Numbered from the stretch's first letter, positions 35,729-45,297 are shown. The stretch: DNA of 64,000 bases from JBHHUI01 sp965248775 (GCA_965248775.1 OZ252150.1:4030001-4094000); one strand, 5' to 3'. A program made the numbers and translations. The notes: generated by a model not told the origin, from the sequence alone.

Positions 35729-35842
35729 AACACATTATAGCACATCTGTTCGTTTATCTCAGGGAGAAGGAACACGGGCAATTTATCCCCAGAGCTAAAG
35801 CCGAGGCCTTTCTTGGCGCAGTAACCGGTAAACTAGTGCCAT

Positions 35843-36922
35843 ATGCAAGTTCATCCGTCTCGCCGCAAAGCGATTGCCAAACGAATTCTAGCCTGGTATG
35901 CCGACAATGCGCGTGACCTGCCGTGGCGGCGTACCCGTGATCCGTATCGCATCTGGGTGAGTGAGATCATGCTGCAGCAGACTCGTGTCGAAGCTGTACT
36001 CTCCTATTACGAACGCTGGCTCGATGCCTTTCCAACGCTGGCGGAATTGGCCGCCGCCTCACAACAACGAGTGCTGCAGTTGTGGGAAGGGCTAGGTTAC
36101 TACTCGCGGGCGCGTAATCTGCACCGTGCGGCTCAGATCGTCTGTGCAGAACATGGCGGGAGACTGCCGAATACGGCGGAAGATTTGCGGCAACTACCGG
36201 GCATTGGTCGTTACACAGCCGGGGCCATCGCCTCGATTGCATTTGGGGAGCGTGCCCCGGTGGTGGATGGCAATATAAAGCGTGTGTTTGCGCGGGTTTT
36301 CAATTTGGAGCTCGATATCCGCAGCCCCGTCACCGAGAAATTTCTCTGGGATATTGCCGCGCAACTCGTCCCCGCAAAGTCGGCGGGGGATTTTAATCAG
36401 GCTCTGATGGAACTCGGCGCGCGTGTCTGTATCCCTAACGTGCCGCGCTGCAACCTATGCCCACTCAAAGGAATTTGCCACGCCCAGAAGCTCGGGGTGC
36501 AATTAGAACGACCTGTTCGAGGTGAGAAGGCAGTGCTACCGAGCTACATTGAGATCGTTGCCGTCCTACGTTGGAATGGTCGCGTATTATTGATACAGCG
36601 TCCGCCGGACGGGTTGCTGGGCGGGATGTGGCGCTTTCCCGGCGATCGTATTAAAGGCTCTAAAAACGCGGCTTCGTTTTTGCAAAATGAAATTGCACGA
36701 AATTTTGGTATCCGAATAAAGGTTGGCGCGCGCATTCAAACAGTTCAGCATGCTTATACCCACTTTAAAGTAACCGTCCACGCACATGAATGTGCACTCT
36801 CCTCGACGAAGCCCCCCTCGGATACGCTGCCAAATTCCCACTGGGCAAGAGCTGCAGACCTCGCTGCTTTTCCAATGGGAAAAGTAGACCGCCAAATCGC
36901 GCAGGCCATCTCCAATCTCTGA
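35843..36922 (+). CDS. mutY: A/G-specific adenine glycosylase
   Basis: Removes A mispaired with 8-oxoG. 359 residues. The glycosylase domain has E41 (SEIMLQQTRVE), the helix-hairpin-helix QLPGIGRYTAGAI, and catalytic D142 (VVDGNIKRV). The [4Fe-4S] cluster ligands are C196-x6-C203-x2-C206-x5-C212. A NUDIX-like C-terminal domain (8-oxoG recognition) starts near 230 (EIVAVLRWNGRVLLIQRP). TAAACT ends 8 bases before the start and no ribosome-binding site is seen, so the mRNA may be leaderless. Confidence 0.93.
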   Translation: MQVHPSRRKAIAKRILAWYADNARDLPWRRTRDPYRIWVSEIMLQQTRVEAVLSYYERWLDAFPTLAELAAASQQRVLQLWEGLGYYSRARNLHRAAQIVCAEHGGRLPNTAEDLRQLPGIGRYTAGAIASIAFGERAPVVDGNIKRVFARVFNLELDIRSPVTEKFLWDIAAQLVPAKSAGDFNQALMELGARVCIPNVPRCNLCPLKGICHAQKLGVQLERPVRGEKAVLPSYIEIVAVLRWNGRVLLIQRPPDGLLGGMWRFPGDRIKGSKNAASFLQNEIARNFGIRIKVGARIQTVQHAYTHFKVTVHAHECALSSTKPPSDTLPNSHWARAADLAAFPMGKVDRQIAQAISNL

Positions 36923-37127
36923 CCCATGCTTACCCAATTCAACGTGGCTTCGCTCTCATGTGCCCGCGGAGTGCCCCTGAGCAAACGCAGTCCGCGCCGG
37001 GGGATTGATCGGGAAATGACAAGGCAGTTGGGCTAGGGCCCCTGAAATTCCAGACAGTAATTCAAAGGGATGCGCGGGAACTTTCGGGGTCCAGTTCTCG
37101 TTTAGGCAGTATGGGACAATCCCAATC

Positions 37128-37133
37128 TATAAT
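37128..37133 (+). promoter_or_regulatory. -10 element of the SIMPL lipoprotein gene
   Basis: TATAAT lies 20 bases before ATG 37154, with AGGAG (37139-37143) in between as ribosome-binding site. No clear -35. The rest of 36923-37153 shows nothing recognisable. Confidence 0.45.
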
Positions 37134-37153
37134 TTTCTAGGAGCACAAACAAG

Positions 37154-37867
37154 ATGCATACGAAAACCCGATACGTCGCAGTCATTATATTCGCTGCAGT
37201 AGTGAGCGCAGCCTGTAGTCCGGTTGTCCCCGGCAGTGCCGGCGAGAATAGCCGTAGCATCACGGTACTCGGTTTCGGCGAAGTCCAGGGCCGACCCGAT
37301 CAGGCAGAAGTGCAGGTGGCGGTGGAGACCTTTGATAAAACCGTGGCCGCAGCAACCGACGACAACGAAGCTGTGGTGAAGTCCGTTCTGGCCGCCCTGA
37401 GCGATGCGGGGGTGGCTGAAGAAGATCTGCAAACAAGCAACTTCAGCATCTGGGCTGAGCAGAACTACGACGAGTTCGGCCCGGCGGACATTGCCGGCTA
37501 CCACATTAAAAATCAATTGAACGTGCTCATTCGAGATGTAGATCGCGTGAGTGCCGTATTGGAAGCCGCGACTGATGCCGGAGCCAACAGCATTTACGGT
37601 GAATTCTTCAGTCTATCTGATCCGGAAACGGTCGAAGCAGAAGCGCGCGCAGCCGCCATGGTGAATGCGCGTGAACGGGCTACAATTCTGGCCGAATTGG
37701 GTGGCGTAGAACTGGGCGATGTGCTCATCATCAGCGAAGTGATCGGCTCATCGATTCCATTATTCGGCGGAGGCGGAGCAGAAATTGCGGCCAGCGCCGG
37801 GCCAAGTGTCGTACCGGGGCAGCTCAACTACTCTATTCAAATTCAGGTTACTTACGCCATCCAATAA
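37154..37867 (+). CDS. SIMPL (DUF541) domain lipoprotein
   Basis: 237 residues. A lipoprotein-type signal (YVAVIIFAAVVSAAC) ends at Cys 21. The SIMPL domain follows: ITVLGFGEVQGRPDQAEVQVAVET, then LQTSNFSI and GYHIKNQLNVLIRDVDRV and a late LNYSIQIQVTYAIQ strand. Members assemble into rings at the cell envelope. Their role is poorly known (oxidative-stress and channel-like functions have been proposed). The gene has its own -10 and a good AGGAG. Confidence 0.85.
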   Translation: MHTKTRYVAVIIFAAVVSAACSPVVPGSAGENSRSITVLGFGEVQGRPDQAEVQVAVETFDKTVAAATDDNEAVVKSVLAALSDAGVAEEDLQTSNFSIWAEQNYDEFGPADIAGYHIKNQLNVLIRDVDRVSAVLEAATDAGANSIYGEFFSLSDPETVEAEARAAAMVNARERATILAELGGVELGDVLIISEVIGSSIPLFGGGGAEIAASAGPSVVPGQLNYSIQIQVTYAIQ

Positions 37868-37877
37868 CACTCGAGCA

Positions 37878-38651
37878 ATGCAACCCGAACAGGAACGTGA
37901 TACCTTGGCGCCCATGTCCACGAGGATAAACTACGCCCCGATTGTCAATGAGTATGCCCGGCATCGCAACGCACATCCTGGCGTGCTGCGCCAGTTCATT
38001 CAGCACAGCAAACCGGTTTCAGATTCCCTCGTACTAGAGGTAGGTTGCGGCACGGGCAATTACATCGCGGCACTTTACAACGCGACAAATTGTCACGCGT
38101 TTGGCCTCGATCGTTCACGCGAGATGCTCCGCGCAGATGCTGCCCGTGATCTACCTTTGCAATTATTCAACGGCGCAGCCGAACAAGTCGCTTTGCAAGA
38201 TAATTATTTCGACTTCATTTACTCCGTGGATGTCATGCATCATATGCGCACCCCGCAGGCGTTCTATACCGCGGCGCAGCGCGCGCTCAAACCCGGCGGT
38301 TTGCTCTGCACAGTCACAGACTCGCAATGGAACATCCGGCAGCGCCGACCACTGGCGACCTACTTCCCGGAAATCATTCCTACCGAGCTGCAGCGTTATC
38401 CTACTATCTCATCCTTGCGCACAATGATGAGACATGCAGGTTTCAACATAATCCAAGAAACACAGGTGGAGATGACGTTTGAAATCGATGATGCGCAAAG
38501 CTATCGTGATCGCGCTTATTCCTCATTGCACTTGATCCCCGAGCAGGCATTCAAGGATGGCCTTGCCAACCTTGAAAAGGACCTCGAGCAAGGTCCTGTC
38601 CCCGGCTTCTCAAGCTACACTTTATTGTGGGGGAACAAGCAATCAATCTGA
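37878..38651 (+). CDS. Class I SAM-dependent methyltransferase
   Basis: 257 residues from ATG 37878. The frame is open far into the preceding gene, and ATG 37914 is also possible. SAM motif I is LVLEVGCGTGNY, motif II GLDRSREML, and FDFIYSVDVMHHM and ALKPGGLL follow. It looks like a UbiE/Methyltransf_11 small-molecule enzyme. The substrate is unknown. It begins 10 bases after the SIMPL lipoprotein stop, so it may share that promoter. Confidence 0.8.
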   Translation: MQPEQERDTLAPMSTRINYAPIVNEYARHRNAHPGVLRQFIQHSKPVSDSLVLEVGCGTGNYIAALYNATNCHAFGLDRSREMLRADAARDLPLQLFNGAAEQVALQDNYFDFIYSVDVMHHMRTPQAFYTAAQRALKPGGLLCTVTDSQWNIRQRRPLATYFPEIIPTELQRYPTISSLRTMMRHAGFNIIQETQVEMTFEIDDAQSYRDRAYSSLHLIPEQAFKDGLANLEKDLEQGPVPGFSSYTLLWGNKQSI

Positions 38652-38702
38652 TTGCATCCATCTCGTATAAGTCTCGCCACTCCAATATCAAGAGTACATC
38701 CT

Positions 38703-39470
38703 ATGCATATCCTTGTGACGAACGACGATGGCGTCCATGCGCCCGGCTTACTTGCACTGGTAAGGGCATTACGTGAACTCGGCGAGATAACGGCCTTCGC
38801 CCCAGACCGCAACTGGTCTGCGAGCGGCCATGTGAAGACGCTGCACCGCTCGTTGCGCGTAGATGAGGTCGAGTTGGCAGATGGTTCACCGGCGTTGGCA
38901 ACTGATGGCGCACCGTCCGATTGTGTCGCACTGGCTGTGCTTGGGATCGTGAAGAAACCCATTGACCTGGTTGTCTCCGGGATTAATCCACACTGCAATC
39001 TGGGACACGATGTGACCTATTCCGGGACGGTGACTGCCGCAATGGAAGCAGCTATCTGGCACATGCCGGGCATTGCGGTTTCAACGGAGTATGTTGATGA
39101 AATCGGGTATGGCCCGGCTGCGCAGGTCGGCCTTACCGTTGCCCGTGAAGTTGGCGAACGCGGCCTGCCAGACAATACGCTGTTGAACGTGAATGTGCCC
39201 ACTCTGTCTGTCGAGCAGATGAAGGGGATCAGAATCACGCGACAGGGGTTACGTGTTTACGAAGACGAACTGGTGACACGCGATGACCCGCGCGGCAGGC
39301 CCTATTATTGGATCGGCGGCGAACCGCCTTCTGGTGTTGTGGAAGACGGTACAGACTTTGGCGAACTCTCGGAAGGCTGGGTGTCGGTGACGCCGTTGCA
39401 GCTAGATTTAACGGCGCACGCGTTGGTGAAAAGTATGAGTACTTGGGGAATGGAGATCAGCGCAGAATAG
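38703..39470 (+). CDS. surE: 5'-nucleotidase SurE
   Basis: A metal-dependent nucleoside-5'-monophosphate phosphatase of 255 residues from ATG 38703. The metal-binding D8-D9 lie in ILVTNDDGVHAPG. Also seen are FAPDRNWSASGH and VVSGINPHCNLGHDVTYSGTVTAAMEA, the second metal and substrate site. The frame is open upstream to 38652, but that stretch is not family-like. The gene follows the methyltransferase by 51 bases. Confidence 0.92.
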   Translation: MHILVTNDDGVHAPGLLALVRALRELGEITAFAPDRNWSASGHVKTLHRSLRVDEVELADGSPALATDGAPSDCVALAVLGIVKKPIDLVVSGINPHCNLGHDVTYSGTVTAAMEAAIWHMPGIAVSTEYVDEIGYGPAAQVGLTVAREVGERGLPDNTLLNVNVPTLSVEQMKGIRITRQGLRVYEDELVTRDDPRGRPYYWIGGEPPSGVVEDGTDFGELSEGWVSVTPLQLDLTAHALVKSMSTWGMEISAE

Positions 39471-39490
39471 GAACCTGTGCACCCCCACAA

Positions 39491-40126
39491 TTAAGGCGTA
39501 AAGGGTGCGAGCAGCCCTTCCAATTCCTCGTCTGTAGCTAACATTGCCCAGCCATGGGTATACACTGTCTGCGTATCGACAACGCCATCCACTGAGCGCA
39601 CAAAGCGTTGCACATATTCATCAACTGTTGCCTGATCCGGGCCGATCAGACTCAAGCTCATATCCGAATGTGCCGACGCAAAATCCTTGAACACATAGAA
39701 TTTCCGCAGGTCGTCGGCTTCAGTCAAGTCATATAACTGCTCGAACACCTGCCGGTCCGTTCCGGGCTGCACATCCAAATCTACTGTCGCGCCGATGAAT
39801 GCCTGCCCGGCAGCGCGCGCCATGCGGGCACGCGCCATACCCCCCGGAAAGACAAATCCGCTCGACATGATGTGACAGTTTGTGTTATTTACACCTTCCA
39901 CAGAGCGCACAACATCCATCAAGAAATCGTCCAAAGCGGATAAATCATCAGCAACGCAAATTAACTCGATATCGAAGCGCGCCCGATTCCAACGCAGCAA
40001 GACTGGATGGATCGTCTCGCGCGTTTCGTCGTCGAGTGCGTTCAGACGTGTAAGCAATGTCTTGCGGACGTCTTCATCCTCGCCGGCGAGAGGATCGACA
40101 TTCACACGGATAAGGCTGGCGCCCAT
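39491..40126 (-). CDS. Protein of two tandem Lrp/AsnC-like (RAM-type) halves
   Basis: 211 residues with no DNA-binding domain. Two halves share a pattern: DFLMDVVRSVEGVNNTNCHIMSS near 69-90 and YVQRFVRSVDGVVDTQTVYTHGW near 170-195. Each is preceded by a beta-rich stretch, as in stand-alone ligand-binding ferredoxin-like domains of Lrp regulators. It may sense a small molecule. The function is unknown. It is convergent with surE, with only 20 bases between. Confidence 0.45.
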   Translation of the reverse strand: MGASLIRVNVDPLAGEDEDVRKTLLTRLNALDDETRETIHPVLLRWNRARFDIELICVADDLSALDDFLMDVVRSVEGVNNTNCHIMSSGFVFPGGMARARMARAAGQAFIGATVDLDVQPGTDRQVFEQLYDLTEADDLRKFYVFKDFASAHSDMSLSLIGPDQATVDEYVQRFVRSVDGVVDTQTVYTHGWAMLATDEELEGLLAPFTP

Positions 40127-40272
40127 ATGGACCTCCTGATTTATTCAGCATGTACGGCGCGCCTATTGTACATTGCCTGCGTCAACCTTTGAACAGCGAA
40201 GTGCATTCCCGGTCGTTCGATAGTAAAATCTCAAACCCTTCCTAATTTCATTCAAATCCCCGGAGAGAACTC

Positions 40273-41624
40273 ATAGCCGCCTCGGAAGCTATCACCATCA
40301 ACGACAAGCGCGAGATCAACGGTTGGGTCATGTACGACTGGGCCAACTCGGCGTTCAGCACGACGGTTGTGACGGCGCTCCTTGGACCGTACATACTTGC
40401 ACTCGCCGAGTCCAGCGCAACGCCCCTTCGAATATTCGGTACGGCCATCGAAGCCGCCGCGATCTTTCCCTTCACGGTCTCGCTTTCCGTGTTCCTACAG
40501 GTACTCTTTCTTCCTTTGCTGGGCACAGCTGCGGACTTCACCCCACATAAGAAGCGACTCATGCTTACCTTTGCTTATGCAGGCGCGTTCGCGACCATCC
40601 TCCTCTTCTTTGTTCGAGGCGACATGGGTACCTTCGGAGCGAACGGGGCGGTTATTGCCGGCAGCTTGCTCTTTATCATCGGCAATCTTTGTTTTGGCGC
40701 CGCAATCGTTTCCTATAATTCATTTCTGCCTGACATCGCTTCCCCGGATCAGCGAGACAAAGTAAGTTCCAAGGGTTTTGCCTGGGGCTATCTGGGCGGG
40801 GGCATTTTACTGGTATTTAATCTGGCCTTACTGACCGTGATGGAAGACACAGGCTTGGCAGTGCGTATCAGCCTTGCCAGTGCCGGTGTATGGTGGTTGG
40901 TCTTCACCTGGCTTTTCCCCAGAAACGACTGCGCCAGCGCGTACCGTTCAACAAACTTCCAGAGGGCATCAGTCTGTTTCGTTTTGGCATGCAACGCATA
41001 ATGAAAACACTGCGCGAGATGCGCTCGAAATACCCCGAGACGCTGCGCTACCTGATAGCCTACCTGATCTACAACGACGGCATCCAGACTGTGATAGCTG
41101 TTTCGACAGCCTTCGCTGCGGACGAATTAAAAACCGAGTCAAGCACACTCCTGGTCCTTGTGCTCATGATTCAATTTGTGGCCTTTGGCGGCACCTACCT
41201 GTTTGGCTGGCTGGCGGGACGTATGGGCGCGAAACGGGCTGTGATTATCAGCCTCATGCTCTGGTCTGCTGTAGTGATCTATGCTTGGTTATTTTTGTTC
41301 AATGACACGCAATTGTTCATTCTTGGTTTTGTCATCGCTCTCGTACTGGGAGGTTCACAAGCATTAAGCCGTTCGCTTTTCTCACAGATGATTCCGACGG
41401 CGCAGGAAGCGGAATACTTCGGCTTCTACGAGATCAGCGAACGCGGCACTTCCTGGATCGGGCCACTGGCATTTGCTTTCGCGGTGCAGCTCACCGGCTC
41501 CCAACGCATCGCCATTGTCACTCTGGTGATTTTCTTCATCGTTGGGATGGCGCTGCTGAGCCGTGTCAACGTGCGCAAGGCCATGCAGGACGCGGGCAAC
41601 GATCCCGCCAATGTAGTGCTCTGA
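40273..41624 (+). pseudogene. UMF1-type major facilitator transporter, start lost and frameshifted
   Basis: About 450 codons of a 12-helix transporter. The N terminus INDKREINGWVMYDWANSAF is typical of the UMF1 (Atg22-like) family. An ideal GGAGAG (40262-40267) lies 5 bases before codon 40273, which is ATA rather than ATG. The next in-frame ATG (40330) would cut into the first helix. A second fault lies at CCCC 40917-40920: adding one C joins the frame 40330-41001 to 40890-41624 as WLFPQKR. Two lesions make real decay likely, but the homopolymer break could be a sequencing error. Confidence 0.75.
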
Positions 41625-41676
41625 GCGAAAGGAAAGAAGTAGCTGAGACTATCGTTACTAATGACATTAAAATTAA

Positions 41677-41696
41677 AAGCCCCCGAATGGGGGCTT
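41677..41696 (-). terminator. Terminator of the cold-shock gene
   Basis: AAGCCCCC (41677-41684) and GGGGGCTT (41689-41696) form a perfect 8-bp stem with a GAAT loop. On the minus strand it runs into TTTTAATTTT. It may also serve the transporter gene on the plus strand. Confidence 0.85.
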
Positions 41697-41717
41697 CTGT
41701 GTTATTTTCGAATTGTT

Positions 41718-41999
41718 TTAGTCTTCTAACACTTCTATCTCTTCTAATACTTCTCTCTCTTCAGTCTCGACTATCTCCACAAACTCATCCTTGGGCACAA
41801 CGTTAATGGCTTGCAAGCCTTTCGCGCCCTGCTCGATGGCGAACTCAACAACTTGGCCCTTGCGCAACTTGCGATAGCCATCCATCTCAATCACGGAGAA
41901 GTGCACAAAGACGTCTTCTTCGTCGTTCTCCTGCCCAATAAAGCCGTAGCCCTTGGGTGCGCTGAACCATTTCACGGTTCCCCGTTGACGCTCGGACAT
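41718..41999 (-). CDS. Cold-shock domain protein with acidic tail
   Basis: A 93-residue RNA chaperone. RNP1 is KGYGFI and RNP2 is VFVHFS within RGTVKWFSAPKGYGFIGQ. The cold-shock domain ends near residue 68 and is followed by an acidic tail of about 25 residues made almost entirely of Glu, Asp, Ile and Val. That tail is longer than in CspA. The gene has an own terminator and a 260-base divergent region toward the DUF1028 gene, in which no site could be assigned. Confidence 0.92.
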   Translation of the reverse strand: MSERQRGTVKWFSAPKGYGFIGQENDEEDVFVHFSVIEMDGYRKLRKGQVVEFAIEQGAKGLQAINVVPKDEFVEIVETEEREVLEEIEVLED

Positions 42000-42262
42000 T
42001 GAAAACTGCCTCCTTCAATTGGCAAAAGATCAAGGAGCGGATCGCACTCTACTCGCAAAGAAGCTCGCAAACAAAAAGCCCAGCGCCGAGCGCGCATGGA
42101 CTGTTCCGTTCGTTGCCGTAGATTGACCCGTTTCCTCCTAAGGGCCGAAATGATAGCATTCGCTCTCCCAACTGTCAATCAGCACACAACGTTCAACTCG
42201 CCTGATACGTGGACGGGTGTATAGTTGCCCCACTCTTTTCTCGCTCTTTCGGAGGTGCCCTG

Positions 42263-43144
42263 ATGCAACTGAACACATTCTCCATCGCTGCCTGTGATCT
42301 GGATGAGCGAGCTTGGGGGATCGCAGTCGCGAGCAAGTTCCTGGCAGCCGGAGCAGTTGTGTGCTGGGCACGCGCAGGTGTCGGTGCTGTGGCAACACAG
42401 GCTTTCGCCAAGATGGGATACGGACCCGACGGACTGGACATGATGGCCGCCGGAAAATCGGCGCAGGAAAGCCTGGCGGAACTGCTGGCTGCAGATTCGG
42501 ATCGCGAACAGCGCCAGGTGGGGATCGTGGATGCGAATGGAGGCGTTGCCGCCCACACTGGCAAGGAATGCTTCAATTGGGCTGGACATCTGCTCGGCAA
42601 AGGCTTCACCTGCCAGGGAAATATCCTCACTGGAGAAGAAACGCTGGCTGCCATGGCAGAGACCTTCAAATCCACAACTGGTGAGCTCGCCGATCGACTT
42701 ACCGCCGCATTACAAGCAGGCGATCTGACCGGCGGCGACCGCCGAGGCAAGCAATCGGCCGCAGTGGTCGTGGTGCGCCCCGATGGCAGCTACGGTGGCG
42801 ATACGGATCGCTACCTCGATCTGCGTGTCGATGACGACCCCGAGCCGGTTGCAAAACTACTCCAACTGGTAGCCACCCACCATCTTCTATTCGGCGATGT
42901 CAACCCGGATGATTTACTACCTATTGACTCTGGATTGGCGCGTGAATTACAGACAATGCTCGCGGCGCAGGGGTATTATTCCGGAGATCAGGACGGCGAA
43001 TGGGACACCGCGACGAAAGAAGCGTTTCGGGCACTTGTGGGCAACGAGAACCTGGAAGAGCGCTGGTCTCTCGACAAAGAGCCGGATAAAATCGACCGCG
43101 TGGCATTAAATTATTTACGCAACCGTTTTGGCAATGCAAACTGA
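42263..43144 (+). CDS. DUF1028 protein with peptidoglycan-binding-like tail
   Basis: 293 residues from ATG 42263, with GGAGG 7 bases upstream. The Ntn-hydrolase-like DUF1028 domain has NTFSIAACDLDERAWGIAVAS, CWARAGVGAVATQAFA and GYGPDGLDMMAAGKSAQESL. From about residue 225 the sequence LARELQTMLAAQGYYSGDQDGEWDTATKEAFRALVG looks like a PG_binding_1 repeat, as noted in some family members. No signal peptide is present. The biochemical function of DUF1028 is unsettled. Confidence 0.85.
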   Translation: MQLNTFSIAACDLDERAWGIAVASKFLAAGAVVCWARAGVGAVATQAFAKMGYGPDGLDMMAAGKSAQESLAELLAADSDREQRQVGIVDANGGVAAHTGKECFNWAGHLLGKGFTCQGNILTGEETLAAMAETFKSTTGELADRLTAALQAGDLTGGDRRGKQSAAVVVVRPDGSYGGDTDRYLDLRVDDDPEPVAKLLQLVATHHLLFGDVNPDDLLPIDSGLARELQTMLAAQGYYSGDQDGEWDTATKEAFRALVGNENLEERWSLDKEPDKIDRVALNYLRNRFGNAN

Positions 43145-43152
43145 TCCCGGCG

Positions 43153-43158
43153 TATAAT
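43153..43158 (+). promoter_or_regulatory. -10 element of the L,D-transpeptidase gene
   Basis: TATAAT lies 32 bases before GTG 43191, and a TGAGG ribosome-binding site (43181-43185) lies 5 bases before the same GTG. Confidence 0.45.
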
Positions 43159-43190
43159 CTTTATAAAAAGCGGCTGGGGCTGAGGTTTTA

Positions 43191-44318
43191 GTGCGAACGA
43201 TGCGCTTCACTTTTATTACTTTATCCATACTGGTACTCACATTTACTGTTACAGGCGTTGCGCTGGCGGATGAAGCGAGCGAGCAAACGCCGGTAATTGT
43301 CGAACCTGACTTCCTTTGCCCGGCTGCCGAGCAACTCGCGCGCCCCGGCATGTGCTCGTGGCTCGGCCCCGGCGGATATGCCGCCCGTATCCGCTCCTAC
43401 GAACTGCCTGTTGATTTGCCCACGATTCCGGTTGAGCAGCCTGCTCCCGTTGGGCTACCTGTAAAACGCACCTACGCGCGCGTTGCGACGGATGCTCCCG
43501 TGTACAGCCATCCTTCCGAGGCGGGCCAGGAACCTCTGCGCCTGATCGGTATCGGACAGGGAGTCGGTTTCCTGTTTGTCAGTCTCGGCGATCTGATCGT
43601 CTACGAAGATGAGGAATGGTTCAAAGTTAACGAGGGCGAGTACATCCGGCGTAGCGACGTCGAACTGGTAGAGGCATCCGGCTTTCAGGGCGTGGAAGTG
43701 CTTGATCAGCCCATCCGTCCGTTTGCCTGGCTCGTGCGCAATTACGATGCGCGTCTCTCGCCGGGCGGACCAATCAACTCGGATGCCGATCGCCTTTTTC
43801 GCTATGACGTCGTTCACGTCTACGCCACTGAGAAGGTTGGCGAATGGAACTGGTACCTAGTCGGCCATAACAAATGGGTTGAGCAGCGTAATCTATCCAT
43901 TGTAGAAGTGAAGGCTCCCCCGGAAGGTGTACCCGGGCGCTGGATCGAAATTGACTTATACGAGCAAACCATGGCGGCGTACGAAGGTGAGCGCATGGTT
44001 TACGCCTCGCTTGTATCCAGCGGCCTGGGAGACTGGCCTACGAACCCGGGGTTGTTCCAGGTATATGTCAAACTGCTCGAAGACCGCATGAGTGGCGCCT
44101 TCGCCGCGGACCGCAGCGATTACTACTATCTTGAAGACGTGCCTTGGACCATGTATTTCGATGGCGGCATTGCCTTACACGGCGCGTACTGGCACAACGG
44201 CTTCGGTTTCCGCAAGTCGCATGGCTGTGTGAACCTCGCGCCGCGCGACTCCAAATGGCTTTTCGACTGGGCCGAAGTGGGCACCTGGGTGAGAGTACAG
44301 GACCGCGGTGAACAGTAA
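43191..44318 (+). CDS. L,D-transpeptidase (YkuD domain)
   Basis: Cross-links peptidoglycan outside the membrane. 375 residues. The signal peptide is FTFITLSILVLTFTVTGVALA. A beta-rich SH3-like region spans about 90-240, and the YkuD domain from about 250 ends in IALHGAYWHN and SHGCVNLAPRD, with catalytic Cys and His. GTG 43191 is favoured by the TGAGG 5 bases upstream. ATG 43200 is the alternative. Confidence 0.9.
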   Translation: MRTMRFTFITLSILVLTFTVTGVALADEASEQTPVIVEPDFLCPAAEQLARPGMCSWLGPGGYAARIRSYELPVDLPTIPVEQPAPVGLPVKRTYARVATDAPVYSHPSEAGQEPLRLIGIGQGVGFLFVSLGDLIVYEDEEWFKVNEGEYIRRSDVELVEASGFQGVEVLDQPIRPFAWLVRNYDARLSPGGPINSDADRLFRYDVVHVYATEKVGEWNWYLVGHNKWVEQRNLSIVEVKAPPEGVPGRWIEIDLYEQTMAAYEGERMVYASLVSSGLGDWPTNPGLFQVYVKLLEDRMSGAFAADRSDYYYLEDVPWTMYFDGGIALHGAYWHNGFGFRKSHGCVNLAPRDSKWLFDWAEVGTWVRVQDRGEQ

Positions 44319-44324
44319 CTAACC

Positions 44325-44395
44325 AGTATGCAGTGTCCAGTGGTCAGTATTCAGTGTTAGAACTAGTCACTAATAACTGAATAATGGTAACTGGC
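44325..44395. repeat. CAGT-rich intergenic repeat tract
   Basis: About 70 bases made of short units around CAGT (CCAGTATGCAGTGTCCAGTG, then CAGTATTCAGTG) followed by their rough complements (TAGTCACTAATAACTG). It looks like a degenerate palindromic intergenic repeat. It lies between the transpeptidase and homocysteine methyltransferase genes. Confidence 0.45.
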
Positions 44396-44400
44396 AAACG

Positions 44401-45297
44401 ATGACTTCCTTCCTCACTCGACTACGCTCCGGGCAACCGCTCCTCTTCGATGGTGCCACCGGAACAGAACTCAACCGCCGTGGCATTGACACAAGCCTGC
44501 CGCTCTGGTCGGCACGCGCTATGCTCGACGCCCCAGACGTGCTGGAGCAAATTCAACGGGAATATGTTGCAGCGGGCGCAGATGTAATCACAACGAATAC
44601 GTTTCGTACACACCGGCGCAATCTTATAGAAGCAGGGGTGGCTGATCGCGCCGAGGCGTTGACCCGCCAGGCCACACAGATCGCACGCGCGGCAGCAGAT
44701 ACCGGGAATAGTCGCCGGGTGTTTGTTGCCGGCTCAATCGCTCCGCTGGAAGATTGCTACTCGCCAGAATTGGTCCCGCCAGATGGAGAACTCGCAAGCG
44801 AACATGACGAAATCGCCCGGCATCTCGCAGAAGCCGGTGCAGATTTCTTGCTGGTGGAAACAATGAACACAATTCGCGAGGCTGTCGCAGCAACGCACGC
44901 TGCACGCGCCACCGGGCTGACAACATTGGTCAGCATTGTCTGTGACCGCGACGGCAACTTGCTCTCCGGCGAGAGCATTGCAACTGCAGTGGAAACTCTG
45001 ACACCATTGCAACCAGACGGGCTATTGGTGAACTGTGGTCCGGCCCCCGATCTACACAAGCCCCTCCGGCAGCTGCGCGATTCGACTTCTCTGCCATTTG
45101 GCGGCTACGGCAATGTTGGTCACATTGATACCCAGTATGGCTGGGAAAACACCGATGCTGTCGCTCCGGATGCGTATGCCGGCTATGTGAAAGACTGGCT
45201 CGAACTCGGCGCGACGATCATCGGCAGTTGTTGCGGTACATCCCCAGCCCATACCAGCGCACTAAGAAAACTACTGGACAATCAAGAATCGATCTGA
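44401..45297 (+). CDS. Homocysteine S-methyltransferase family protein
   Basis: 298 residues. The barrel starts LLFDGATGTELNRRGID. The three zinc cysteines are C212 (LVNCGP) and C277-C278 (GSCCGTSP). AGADVITTNTF and LLVETMNTIREA are typical. It would transfer methyl to homocysteine from S-methylmethionine, SAM or betaine. Which donor is used cannot be told. It stands alone, with no cobalamin domain. Confidence 0.87.
   Translation: MTSFLTRLRSGQPLLFDGATGTELNRRGIDTSLPLWSARAMLDAPDVLEQIQREYVAAGADVITTNTFRTHRRNLIEAGVADRAEALTRQATQIARAAADTGNSRRVFVAGSIAPLEDCYSPELVPPDGELASEHDEIARHLAEAGADFLLVETMNTIREAVAATHAARATGLTTLVSIVCDRDGNLLSGESIATAVETLTPLQPDGLLVNCGPAPDLHKPLRQLRDSTSLPFGGYGNVGHIDTQYGWENTDAVAPDAYAGYVKDWLELGATIIGSCCGTSPAHTSALRKLLDNQESI

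Noticed and set aside
42193..42750. Minus-strand frame opposite the DUF1028 gene
   Set aside because: The DUF1028 gene has a GGAGG ribosome-binding site and family motifs. The antisense product is low-complexity.
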